This document shows, piece by piece, positions 33,183-40,783 of a DNA stretch of 64,000 nucleotides. The translations under genes and the position numbers were made by a program. Position 1 is the stretch's first letter; each line of letters begins with the position of its first letter. Origin of the DNA: Streptomyces sp. MMG1121 (GTDB lineage Bacteria > Actinomycetota > Actinomycetes > Streptomycetales > Streptomycetaceae). The notes under the pieces are model-generated. The model ran no database searches and was not told the origin of the DNA. It worked only from the letters and a program-made list of their open reading frames with translations. The stretch is from contig NZ_LGDV01000201.1 of assembly GCF_001280015.1 (NCBI RefSeq), forward strand, positions 248,001 through 312,000. Reading direction: 5' to 3'.

Positions 33183-34035
33183 CGGCTTCGACCTCCAACG
33201 GCAGGATACGGCGCAGCCGGCCCGGGGGCTCCGGACGCTTGCGCCACTCTCGGGGGTAGCCCACGGACACCTCCACGAAGCGGACTCCGTCGTGAAAGGT
33301 GGTGCGGGGGATGTGCAGATGGCCGTAGACCATGGTCGCGATGGGGAACCGGCGGTGCCAGTCGGCGGTCAGCGTGGTGCCGCACCACATGGCGAACTCG
33401 GGGTGCCACAGGATCTCGGTGGGGTGCCGGTGCAGCGGGTAGTGGTTGGCCGGGATGACGGGCAGCCCGTCCGGGAGCGCGGCGAGCCGGCGCTCGGTCT
33501 CGGCGACCCGGGCCCGGCACCAGGCGTCCCGGGTCGGGTAGGGATCGGGATGCAACAGGTACTCGTCGTTGCAGATGATGCCCGTGCTCTCCGCGTAGGC
33601 CAGGCCCTCGGCCTTGGTGGCGCAGCCGGCCGGCAGGAAGGAGTAGTCGTACCCGAGGAAGAGCGGGGCGACGGCGACCGGGCCGCCCGGGCCCTCCCAC
33701 ACCGGGTAGGGGTCCTCGGGGGTGACCACTCCCAGCTCGCGGCACATCTCGACCAGGTGCTCGTAGCGAGCGACGCCCCTCAGGGTGACGGTGTCCTTCG
33801 GGTGGGTCCACAGGTCGTGGTTGCCCGGTGCCCACAGCACCTTGCGGAAGCGGCCCGCGAGCGTGGCGAGGGTCCAGCGGATGTCGGCGACGGTCTCGGC
33901 GATGTCACCGGCCACGATCAGCCAGTCGTCGTCGCTCGTGGGACGCATGCCCTCGACCAGAGCGCGGTTCTCCGCATAGGTGATGTGCAGGTCGCTGATG
34001 GCCAGCAGCTGTCCGGCCCCGGCCGTCGACTCCAC
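33130..34035 (-). CDS. cytoplasmic metallophosphoesterase
   Basis: About 301 aa, a calcineurin-like phosphoesterase. The dimetal motifs are ISDLHIT (DxH, near the N-terminus), GDIAE, GNHD (WAPGNHDLW) and a late VYGHLHIPR (GHxH). A GTG at 34035 with GGAAAGG seven bases before it is preferred; an ATG at 34056 has only a very close GAGG. There is no signal peptide. The 3' end overlaps the PPTase start, a pairing that suggests co-expression and possibly a role in CoA or carrier-protein phosphoester turnover. That role is a guess; the substrate is unknown. Confidence 0.85.
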   Translation of the reverse strand: MESTAGAGQLLAISDLHITYAENRALVEGMRPTSDDDWLIVAGDIAETVADIRWTLATLAGRFRKVLWAPGNHDLWTHPKDTVTLRGVARYEHLVEMCRELGVVTPEDPYPVWEGPGGPVAVAPLFLGYDYSFLPAGCATKAEGLAYAESTGIICNDEYLLHPDPYPTRDAWCRARVAETERRLAALPDGLPVIPANHYPLHRHPTEILWHPEFAMWCGTTLTADWHRRFPIATMVYGHLHIPRTTFHDGVRFVEVSVGYPREWRKRPEPPGRLRRILPLEVEAGDRGAAPGVGRGRGGTP

Positions 34036-34056
34036 CCCGTACCCCTTTCCGATCAT

Positions 34057-34328
34057 CCTCAGCCCGCACCACAAGAACACATTCCCGGATCCGGGACAAG
34101 GGGGTCCCCGGCCGCGTGGCGGGCACGGCGGGGGCACGAGAAGGTCGGGAAGGTGCCGGTATTCCGTAACACCCGCGTTGCACGCGGGGGCTCTTGAAAG
34201 CCGTATGATCGCCCCGACACCGGCTCCCCAACCTCCCTTTTCACGGGGGCTGTTCGGTGACCCTTCCTCCCTTCTGCCCGGGCACGGGCCGCTCCGCCCT
34301 GCCCGAAAACCCCCGAAAGGCGGCCTGC
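34057..34328. other. divergent intergenic region with a small hairpin and TATGAT
   Basis: About 270 bases between the phosphoesterase and the ATP-grasp gene. A hairpin CCCGCG-TTGCA-CGCGGG (34172-34188) is followed by TATGAT at 34204-34209, which resembles a -10 element about 120 bases before the ATP-grasp ATG. TTGCAC at 34178 is 20 bases from it, wider than the usual spacing. Promoter assignment is therefore weak. Confidence 0.3.
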
Positions 34329-35444
34329 ATGCTTTCTCGCGTACGCGTCTGGCTCAACCGCACGTACGCGGAGAACGTCTTCTTCATGGAACAGCTGCGG
34401 AGAAATCCCAGCGACCGTGCCGTGGAGATCCATGCGACGCACGGGGACCCCGACTCCCCCGTGCTGGCCGCCGCCGACACCGCCGACCTGGAGCCGGAGG
34501 GCCTGTCCCCGGCCGCCTACGTCGAGTACGCCCTCGACCAGTGCGCCCGGCGCGGCATCGACGTCTTCGTGCCCCGGCTGCACCAGGCGGCGGTCGTCGC
34601 GCACCGCGCCGAGTTCGCGGCGGCCGGTACGGCGCTGCTGGCGCCGACGCCGCAGGCGGTGGCGGTGTTCGAGGACAAGGCGACCGCGTACGAGGCGGTC
34701 CGCTCGGTGGGGGTCCCGGTGCCGCCGTGGTGGCGGGTGCGCTCGGCGGACGAACTCGTCGCCGCTGTGGAGGAGTTGGAGTCCGCCGGTCACAAGGCGT
34801 GCTTCAAGCCGGCCGCCGGTGCGGGCGGGGTCGGCTTCCGGGTGATCACCCGCGCCCCGTTCTCGCTGGCCCATCTCGCGGGCTTCCCGGGCCCGTACGT
34901 ACAGCTGGACCTGGTCCTGGAGGCGCTGCGGCAGGCGGCGGAACCGGTGGACTGGCTGGTGATGCCGCGCCTGGAACAGCCCGAGGTGTCCGTCGACGTC
35001 CTGGCCGGTCCGGACAACCGGGTGCGGCTCGCGGTGGGCCGCACGAAGAACGGCCGCCGGCGGGGCTTCACCCTGGACGAGCGGTGGCTTGCCCCGGCCC
35101 GGCTGATCGCGGAGGGCTTCGGGCTGCACTACCTGTCCAACATCCAGTTCCGCATGTACGGCGACCGGCCGGTGCTTCTGGACGTCAACACGCGGCCCGC
35201 CGGGGGGCTGCACCAGCTGTCGCTCTGCGGGGTGAACGCTCCTTGGGCGGCTGTGCAGTTGGCGCTCGGCGAGGACCCCGGGGTGGTGAAGCCGCCGTTC
35301 CTCGGGCAGGACTACGCGGTGGTGTCGGGGCCCCGGCCGTTGTTGCCCGTGACTCTTCCCCGACAGCGGGAGGAGGAGGTCGTGCTGCCGGTGGCGCTCT
35401 TGCCCGTACAGGCGGCTCCGGCGGCGCAGGCACTGCCTCTCTAG
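34329..35444 (+). CDS. ATP-grasp domain protein
   Basis: A 371-aa cytoplasmic protein with an ATP-grasp fold: a preATP-grasp region (RVRVWLNRTYAENVFFMEQL), FEDKATAYEAVRSVGVPVPPWW, ACFKPAAGAGGVGFRVI (nucleotide-binding Lys and Gly loop), and the metal-binding end QFRMYGDRPVLLDVNTRPAGGLHQL. It therefore forms an acyl-phosphate-dependent bond, probably joining a carboxylate with an amine or thiol, but the substrate is not predictable. The ATG at 34329 follows AAAGGCGG; the upstream in-frame ATG at 34257 has no comparable site. It resembles carbamoyl-phosphate synthase/PylC-like stand-alone enzymes. A terminator follows. Confidence 0.82.
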   Translation: MLSRVRVWLNRTYAENVFFMEQLRRNPSDRAVEIHATHGDPDSPVLAAADTADLEPEGLSPAAYVEYALDQCARRGIDVFVPRLHQAAVVAHRAEFAAAGTALLAPTPQAVAVFEDKATAYEAVRSVGVPVPPWWRVRSADELVAAVEELESAGHKACFKPAAGAGGVGFRVITRAPFSLAHLAGFPGPYVQLDLVLEALRQAAEPVDWLVMPRLEQPEVSVDVLAGPDNRVRLAVGRTKNGRRRGFTLDERWLAPARLIAEGFGLHYLSNIQFRMYGDRPVLLDVNTRPAGGLHQLSLCGVNAPWAAVQLALGEDPGVVKPPFLGQDYAVVSGPRPLLPVTLPRQREEEVVLPVALLPVQAAPAAQALPL

Positions 35445-35455
35445 GCCAGGTACAG

Positions 35456-35481
35456 CCCCGCGCCCCTTCCGGGGCGCGGGG
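35456..35481. terminator. terminator between ATP-grasp and alpha-mannosidase genes
   Basis: CCCCGCGCCCC (35456-35466), loop TTCC, GGGGCGCGGGG (35471-35481): a perfect 11-bp stem with a tetraloop between convergent stops. The form is typical of Streptomyces bidirectional terminators. Confidence 0.85.
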
Positions 35482-35486
35482 GTCGC

Positions 35487-38400
35487 TCAGCGCCCCACGG
35501 CCAGCCGCAGTGTCCGCACCTCGAACGGCCGCAGGGTCACCGGTACGGCGTTCCCGTCCGTCTGCGCCGGGGCCAGCGGGCGTTCCAGCAGGTCCGTGAC
35601 CTCGGCGCCGGCCAGCGGGAACCCGGTGCGCAGGACGCCGCCGGCGCGGCCGCCCCGGGACTCGTACAGCCTCACCACCACGTCCCCGGAGCCGTCGTCG
35701 GCGAGCTTGATCGCCTCCACGGTGACGCCCGCGCCCTCGGTGGAGACGACGGGCTCGGGCTCGCCCGCCGAATCCGCCACCCGGAGCGGGAGGTTGAGGG
35801 CGTAGCCCTCGGCGACCGCGTCCTCGATGCTCGCGCCGGGCAGCAGGGCGTAGGTGAAGCGGTGGCGGCCCTGGTCGGCCTCGGGGTCGGGGACGCGCGG
35901 GGCGCGGACCAGGCTGAGGCCGACCCTGGTCGTCGTACCCCCGTCCTCGCGGACCGTGCGGGTGACGTCGTGACCGTAGGTGGAGTCGTTGATGACGGCG
36001 ACGCCGTATCCGGGTTCGGCGATGTGCACCCAGCGGTGGCCGGAGACCTCGAAACGGGCCGCCTCCCAGGTGGTGTTGGTGTGGGTGGGCCGCTGGACGT
36101 GGCCGAACTGGATCTCGGCGCAGGAGTGCGGGGCGCGCAGGTCGACCGGGAAGCCCGCCTTGAGGATCTTCTCCGTCTCGTGCCAGTCGATGTCCGTCTC
36201 GAAGTCGACGCGGGCGCTGCCGGCGCGGACGGTGATCGTCTGGGTGATCCGGGAGCCCTTGCCGAAGGAGCGGACCACCCGGATCGCGCCGACGAGGGGG
36301 CCCTCCTCGACCACGGTGACCGAGTCGGGCTCCAGCAGGTCGGTGTAGCGGTTGCGGTAGTGCTTGTCGATGTCCCAGGCGTCCCAGCAGTTGGGCAGGT
36401 CGGTGTGGAGACGGAGCAGGTTGCCGGGGCCGGCGAGGACTTCGCGCGCCGACCGCAGATCGAATACGGACGACAGCGTTCCGTCCTCTGCCATCCGTAC
36501 CCGGACGATCCCGTTCTCCAGGGTGTGTCCGCCGACCGTCACCGCTTGCGGGGGCTCGGCCGGGGTGAGGGGCGCGGAGCCGTTCGCGGGCACCCGCACG
36601 TACACCGGTGCGCCCTCGGGGGTGCGGACCACCTCGGCGCGGTCGCGGGGGCCGGTGTTGAACACGCGGGGCGCTCCGGCGCCCAGGGCGGTGATCGCCT
36701 CGCCGGTGAGCGCGGTCAGCTCCGCTGCCACACGGGCGTATTCGGCCTCGGCCTCGCGGTGCACCCAGGCGATGGAGGATCCGGGCAGGATGTCGTGGAA
36801 CTGGTGCAGCAGGACCGTCTTCCACAGGCGGTCCAGCTTCTCGTGCGGGTAGGCGTAGCCCGGCGCGTGCAGGGCGGCCGTGGTGGCCCACAACTCGGCC
36901 TCGCGCAGCAGGTGTTCGCTGCGGCGGTTGCCCTGCTTGGTGCGGGCCTGGGTGGTGTAGGTGGCGCGGTGCAGCTCCAGGTACAGCTCGCCCACCCAGA
37001 CGGGGGCGTTCGGGTACTCGGCGCGGGCCTTGGCGAAGAACGCGTCCGGGTGCTCGATCTCGACCTTCGCCGAGCCCTCCAGGTCCTTGAGCCGACGGGC
37101 GCGTTCCATGATCTCGCGCGTGGGCCCGCCGCCGCCGTCGCCCCAGCCGAAGGGGGCCAGGGAGCGGGTGGCGCCGCCCTTCTCGGCGTAGTTGCGCACG
37201 GCGCGGGACATCTCCTCGCCGCTGAACCGGGCGTTGTAGGTGTCGATGGGCGGGAAGTGGGTGAAGATCCGGGTGCCGTCGATGCCCTCCCACCAGAAGG
37301 TGTGGTGGGGGAAGGTGTTGGTCTGGTTCCAGGAGATCTTCTGGGTGAGGAACCAGTCGTTGCCGGCGAGTTTGGCCAGCTGTGGGTAGGCGGCGGTGTA
37401 ACCGAAGGAGTCCGGCAGCCAGACGCCCTTGGTCTCGATGCCGAAGTGGTCCATGAAGAACCGCTTGCCGTGGACCAGTTGGCGGGCGAGGGCCTCGCCG
37501 CCGGGCAGATTGCCGTCGGCCTCCACCCACATGCCGCCGACCGGCGCCCACTGCCCCTTCTGCACCGACTTCTCGATCCGCTCCCACACGTGCGGGTAGT
37601 TGTCGCGGACCCACTCGTACTGCTGGGCCTGGGAGCAGGCGAAGACGAACTCCTCGTACTCGTCGGCGAGCGCGGTGACGTTGGAGAAGGTCCTGGACGT
37701 CTTGCGCTTGGTCTCGCGGATCGGCCACAGCCAGGCGGAGTCGATGTGGGCGTGTCCGACGCCGGAGAGGACGTGCGCGCTGGCGTGGGCGGGCTTGGCG
37801 AGCACCGGGCGCAGACACTCCCGTACGGCGGGCGCCGAGCCGGAGACGTCGTCCAGGTCGAGCAGGTCCATGACCCGGTCGAGGGCGTGTGTGATCTCGT
37901 GCCGGCGCGGGTCGTGCTCGCCGAGTTCCCGCATCAGTTCGCGCAGCACCTGCACGTCCAGGTCGAGATGGAAGACCTGCTCGTCGAGGACGGCGAGATC
38001 GGCGCGGCGGAAGGTGTACAGGGGACGGTCGCCCGCTGTCCGTACGTCGCCGAGCGGGGTCGGTGCGGCGAAGCCGTTCGCGAGGACGTCCGGATTGGAG
38101 GCCGCCTCCACCAGGTACTCGACCGTCTCACCGCCGGCCGCCGGGCGGGCGACCGGCACGTACTGGTTGAGCGGGTTGACCGCCTTCAGCGGGGTGCCGT
38201 CGGTGCGGTGGACGAGGGCCTCGGCCTGGTTGCCGGGCCAGTCGCCCACGAAACCGAGGTCGATGACGGACTCGACGCGCTCGCCGGCCCATGCGGCGGG
38301 CACCCGGCCGCGCATCCGGAACCAGGTCGTGCCCCACGGCGGACCCCACGGGGTGTGCGGGGCGAACGGCGTGTACGGGGCGGCCGCGGCCTCCTCGAAG

Positions 38401-38531
38401 GGGACCGGTTCCCCGGGCGCCTGCCAGGCCGCCACCTCGAAGGGGACGCTGGCCGCGTAGATCGCGGGCTTGATGCGCTGGTCGTGGAGGCGCGCGACGC
38501 GCTCCTCGATGCGGCGGCGTTCGTCGTGCAT
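35487..38531 (-). CDS. GH38 alpha-mannosidase
   Basis: A 1014-aa cytoplasmic enzyme. Metal and catalytic motifs of GH38: GHAHIDSAWLWPIRET (His/Asp zinc ligands, about residue 260), LPDSFGYTAAYPQL with the nucleophile Asp (about 370) and FHDILPGSSIAWVHREAE (about 585). Large C-terminal beta domains follow. There is no signal peptide. The ATG at 38531 has GGAG seven bases before it. A GH4 glycosidase gene lies 57 bases upstream on the same strand, so the two are likely one operon for mannosides or mixed oligosaccharides. It is of the class II bacterial/lysosomal-like type. Confidence 0.94.
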   Translation of the reverse strand: MHDERRRIEERVARLHDQRIKPAIYAASVPFEVAAWQAPGEPVPFEEAAAAPYTPFAPHTPWGPPWGTTWFRMRGRVPAAWAGERVESVIDLGFVGDWPGNQAEALVHRTDGTPLKAVNPLNQYVPVARPAAGGETVEYLVEAASNPDVLANGFAAPTPLGDVRTAGDRPLYTFRRADLAVLDEQVFHLDLDVQVLRELMRELGEHDPRRHEITHALDRVMDLLDLDDVSGSAPAVRECLRPVLAKPAHASAHVLSGVGHAHIDSAWLWPIRETKRKTSRTFSNVTALADEYEEFVFACSQAQQYEWVRDNYPHVWERIEKSVQKGQWAPVGGMWVEADGNLPGGEALARQLVHGKRFFMDHFGIETKGVWLPDSFGYTAAYPQLAKLAGNDWFLTQKISWNQTNTFPHHTFWWEGIDGTRIFTHFPPIDTYNARFSGEEMSRAVRNYAEKGGATRSLAPFGWGDGGGGPTREIMERARRLKDLEGSAKVEIEHPDAFFAKARAEYPNAPVWVGELYLELHRATYTTQARTKQGNRRSEHLLREAELWATTAALHAPGYAYPHEKLDRLWKTVLLHQFHDILPGSSIAWVHREAEAEYARVAAELTALTGEAITALGAGAPRVFNTGPRDRAEVVRTPEGAPVYVRVPANGSAPLTPAEPPQAVTVGGHTLENGIVRVRMAEDGTLSSVFDLRSAREVLAGPGNLLRLHTDLPNCWDAWDIDKHYRNRYTDLLEPDSVTVVEEGPLVGAIRVVRSFGKGSRITQTITVRAGSARVDFETDIDWHETEKILKAGFPVDLRAPHSCAEIQFGHVQRPTHTNTTWEAARFEVSGHRWVHIAEPGYGVAVINDSTYGHDVTRTVREDGGTTTRVGLSLVRAPRVPDPEADQGRHRFTYALLPGASIEDAVAEGYALNLPLRVADSAGEPEPVVSTEGAGVTVEAIKLADDGSGDVVVRLYESRGGRAGGVLRTGFPLAGAEVTDLLERPLAPAQTDGNAVPVTLRPFEVRTLRLAVGR

Positions 38532-38588
38532 GGCGGTCTCCAGGAGGGAGAGACGAGCAAAGGGACGGAAAGCGCTTGCTAGAACTGC

Positions 38589-39926
38589 TCACCCAAGGTA
38601 CGCGAGGCCAGGATGGACCTCGGCATAGCCCTCGACCAGCCTGCGGGCCACGTTGACCGAGTCGACCAGCGGATGCAGGGCGAAGGCCTTCACAGCGGTG
38701 GCGCGGGAGCCGGACTCGGCGGCGGCGAGCACCTCCCGCTCGACGGCCTTGACCGAACTGACCAGTCCGGTGGCGTGGCCGGGCAGCGGATCGACCGCGA
38801 CGGGATGGGCGCCGTTGGCGTCGACCAGGCAGGGAACCTCGATGACGGCGTCCGCGTCGAGGGCCGCGAGGGTGTTCCGGTTGCGCACGTTGAGGATGAG
38901 GGTGGTCCGCTCGTCGCGGGCGATGGCCCGCATCAGGGCGAGGGCGACCTTCTCGTAGCCGCCGGACAGATCGTCGGCCTCGCGCTCGCCCGCACCGGCG
39001 CTCTCCCGGTTCTCGGCCATGTAGGTGGCCTCGCGCTCGGCCCTGGTGCGGTCCCACGCGTCCAGCGCGGACCGGTCGGTGTGCAGGGCCTCGTCGTAGA
39101 ACCGGGCCTGCTGGTCGCGCAGAAAGGCACCCCGGGTCTGCTCGGCCTCCTGGTAGGCGCGTACGGCTTCCCGGTTGAAGTAGTAGTAGTGCAGGTACTC
39201 GTTGGGGATCGCGCCGAGCGAGCGCAGCCAGTCGGCGCCGAAGAGCCTGCCCTCCTCGAAGGAGCCGAGCAGGGCGGGGTCGGCGAGCAGGCGCGGGAGT
39301 TCGTCGCGCCCGGCGACGCGCAGCCCGCGCACCCAGCCGAGGTGGTTGAGGCCCACGTAGTCGATGAAGGTCCGCTTCGGGTCGGCGCCGAGGACGCGGG
39401 CGATACGGCGGCCGAGGCCGACGGGTGAGTCGCAGATGCCGATGACGCGGTCGCCGAGGTGCCGGGACATGGCCTCGGTGACCAGGCCGGCCGGGTTGGT
39501 GAAGTTGATGACCCAGGCGTCCGGGGCGAGGCGCGCCACACGCCGGGCGATGTCGACGGCGACGGGGACGGTGCGCAGACCGTAGGCGATGCCGCCCGCG
39601 CCGACGGTCTCCTGACCGAGGACGCCCTCGGCGAGCGCCACCCGCTCGTCGTTCGCCCGGCCTTCCAGGCCGCCGACGCGGATCGCGGAGAAGACGAAGT
39701 CGGCGCCGGTGAGGGCCTCGTCGAGGTCGGTGGTGGCGCTCACCCCCGGTGCGTCGGGGATCTTGGCGGCCTGTCCATCCAGTACACGGGACACCGCATG
39801 CAGTCGGCGGTCGTCCAGGTCGTGGAGGACGACCTCGGTGACCCGCCCTTCCCCGTGGTCGGCCAGCAGGGCACCGTACACGAGCGGCACGCGGAACCCG
39901 CCGCCGCCCAGAATCGTCAGCTTCAC
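38589..39926 (-). CDS. GH4 6-phospho-beta-glucosidase-like enzyme
   Basis: A 445-aa NAD+- and divalent-metal-dependent glycosidase of family 4. The Rossmann motif is LTILGGGGFRVPLVYGAL, with AIRVGGLEGRANDERVAL, GQETVGAGGIAYGLRT, NFTNPAG and YVGLNHLGW (metal His region). The usual Cys-Asn-x-Pro metal motif reads ICDSPVGLG here, so Asn is replaced by Asp. The GTG at 39926 with GGAAGGG eight bases upstream gives the family N-terminus. GH4 members cleave alpha or beta (phospho)glycosides by a redox elimination mechanism. The exact sugar is not predictable. Probably co-transcribed with the GH38 gene. Confidence 0.88.
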   Translation of the reverse strand: MKLTILGGGGFRVPLVYGALLADHGEGRVTEVVLHDLDDRRLHAVSRVLDGQAAKIPDAPGVSATTDLDEALTGADFVFSAIRVGGLEGRANDERVALAEGVLGQETVGAGGIAYGLRTVPVAVDIARRVARLAPDAWVINFTNPAGLVTEAMSRHLGDRVIGICDSPVGLGRRIARVLGADPKRTFIDYVGLNHLGWVRGLRVAGRDELPRLLADPALLGSFEEGRLFGADWLRSLGAIPNEYLHYYYFNREAVRAYQEAEQTRGAFLRDQQARFYDEALHTDRSALDAWDRTRAEREATYMAENRESAGAGEREADDLSGGYEKVALALMRAIARDERTTLILNVRNRNTLAALDADAVIEVPCLVDANGAHPVAVDPLPGHATGLVSSVKAVEREVLAAAESGSRATAVKAFALHPLVDSVNVARRLVEGYAEVHPGLAYLG

Positions 39927-40145
39927 GTCTGCACCCTTCCCCAGTCTTCCGCCACGAGCACCTCGGCTCCGGATTCCGGCGGGGCCGGCGTCCGCGAGCA
40001 GGACGCCCCGGTCGCTCGACGCCATCATGGCCCGCTCGACCGGCAGCTCGCGATCGGCGCCCGCCAGCTGACCGGGGACCTCGCCGAGGGGGCGGTCCGG
40101 TGACGGGCCGGGGTCCGGACACGCTCGCGTGCACGGGCCGGCACC

Positions 40146-40727
40146 GGCACCGGCGTCCTCGCGGGCCACTGGCCCGCCATCGAGTCCACGCCGGGTCTTC
40201 AGGGCGGCTTCATCCGGGAGTCCTGGGACCACGGAAGTGTGCGGCGCGTGAGCGACGGAAGACCGGCCGGGCGCGCGCACCCCGGGCCGCACGAGCACCA
40301 GGACAGCGCGGCTGCGCTCCGCATCCGGTGCTACCGGCACGAGGGAGTCGTCCTCGCCAACCACCGGTTCGTCCGGGGTCTGGGGCGGCTGGCGGCGACC
40401 TGGGAGCTGCTCCTGGCCGACGGCCGGACCCTGACCGCTCCCGCCGAGCTGCCCGATCTGCGGCTCGGCGAGACGGCGGCCGTACCCCTGCCGTTGCGGC
40501 TGCCGCGGGACGGCGGGGAGGCGTGGCTGACGCTGCGGGTGGTGACGGCGGCGGACGAGCCGTGGGCGCCGCGCGGTACGCAGCTGTGCGCGCCCCGGGT
40601 CCGGCTGCGGGCGACGGCCGTATCCGGGTCCGTTCCGGCGTCGGTCTCGTACGGCCCCCACACCACAGCCGCCCCTCCGGTCCCGCCCGGGATCCACCGC
40701 CGGAGCCGGACCCTGCGTGCCGTCTGA
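40146..40727 (+). pseudogene. remnant of a GH2 LacZ-type beta-galactosidase
   Basis: From about 40146 one frame reads GTGTGVLAGHWPAIESTPG then LQGGFIRESWDHGSV, which corresponds to the end of the GH2 catalytic barrel (in intact enzymes ...NG-LAEYW-AIESTPGLQGGFIWEW-DHG). It continues without a stop into the next domain (YRHEGVVLANHRFVRGL...ATWELLLADG...GGEAWLTLRVV...PWAPRGTQLC) and ends at 40727, before the C-terminal Bgal_small domain. The N-terminal about 500 residues are absent. This is therefore a fossil truncated at both ends. A GTG at 40239 could still start a 162-aa product. The 39927-40145 stretch shows no gene. Confidence 0.7.
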
Positions 40728-40783
40728 CCCCGGACCTCCTTGCCCCCGACTCCCGCTCGTCCCACGAACGTTACGGAGCACAC

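Noticed and set aside
34329..35444. ATP-grasp enzyme as part of a graspetide or other RiPP cluster, also in view of the nearby PPTase
   Set aside because: No short precursor gene with a core motif, no transporter and no tailoring enzymes were found on either side.
35862..38582. Plus-strand open frame of 906 codons opposite the alpha-mannosidase
   Set aside because: Same cause: shadow of a GC-rich gene. The GH38 motifs on the minus strand are decisive.
39927..40145. Possible kinase start (GVLLADAG on the minus strand) upstream of the GH4 gene
   Set aside because: Only eight residues resemble BadF/ROK-like kinases and no further motif follows, so it is not reported as a gene.
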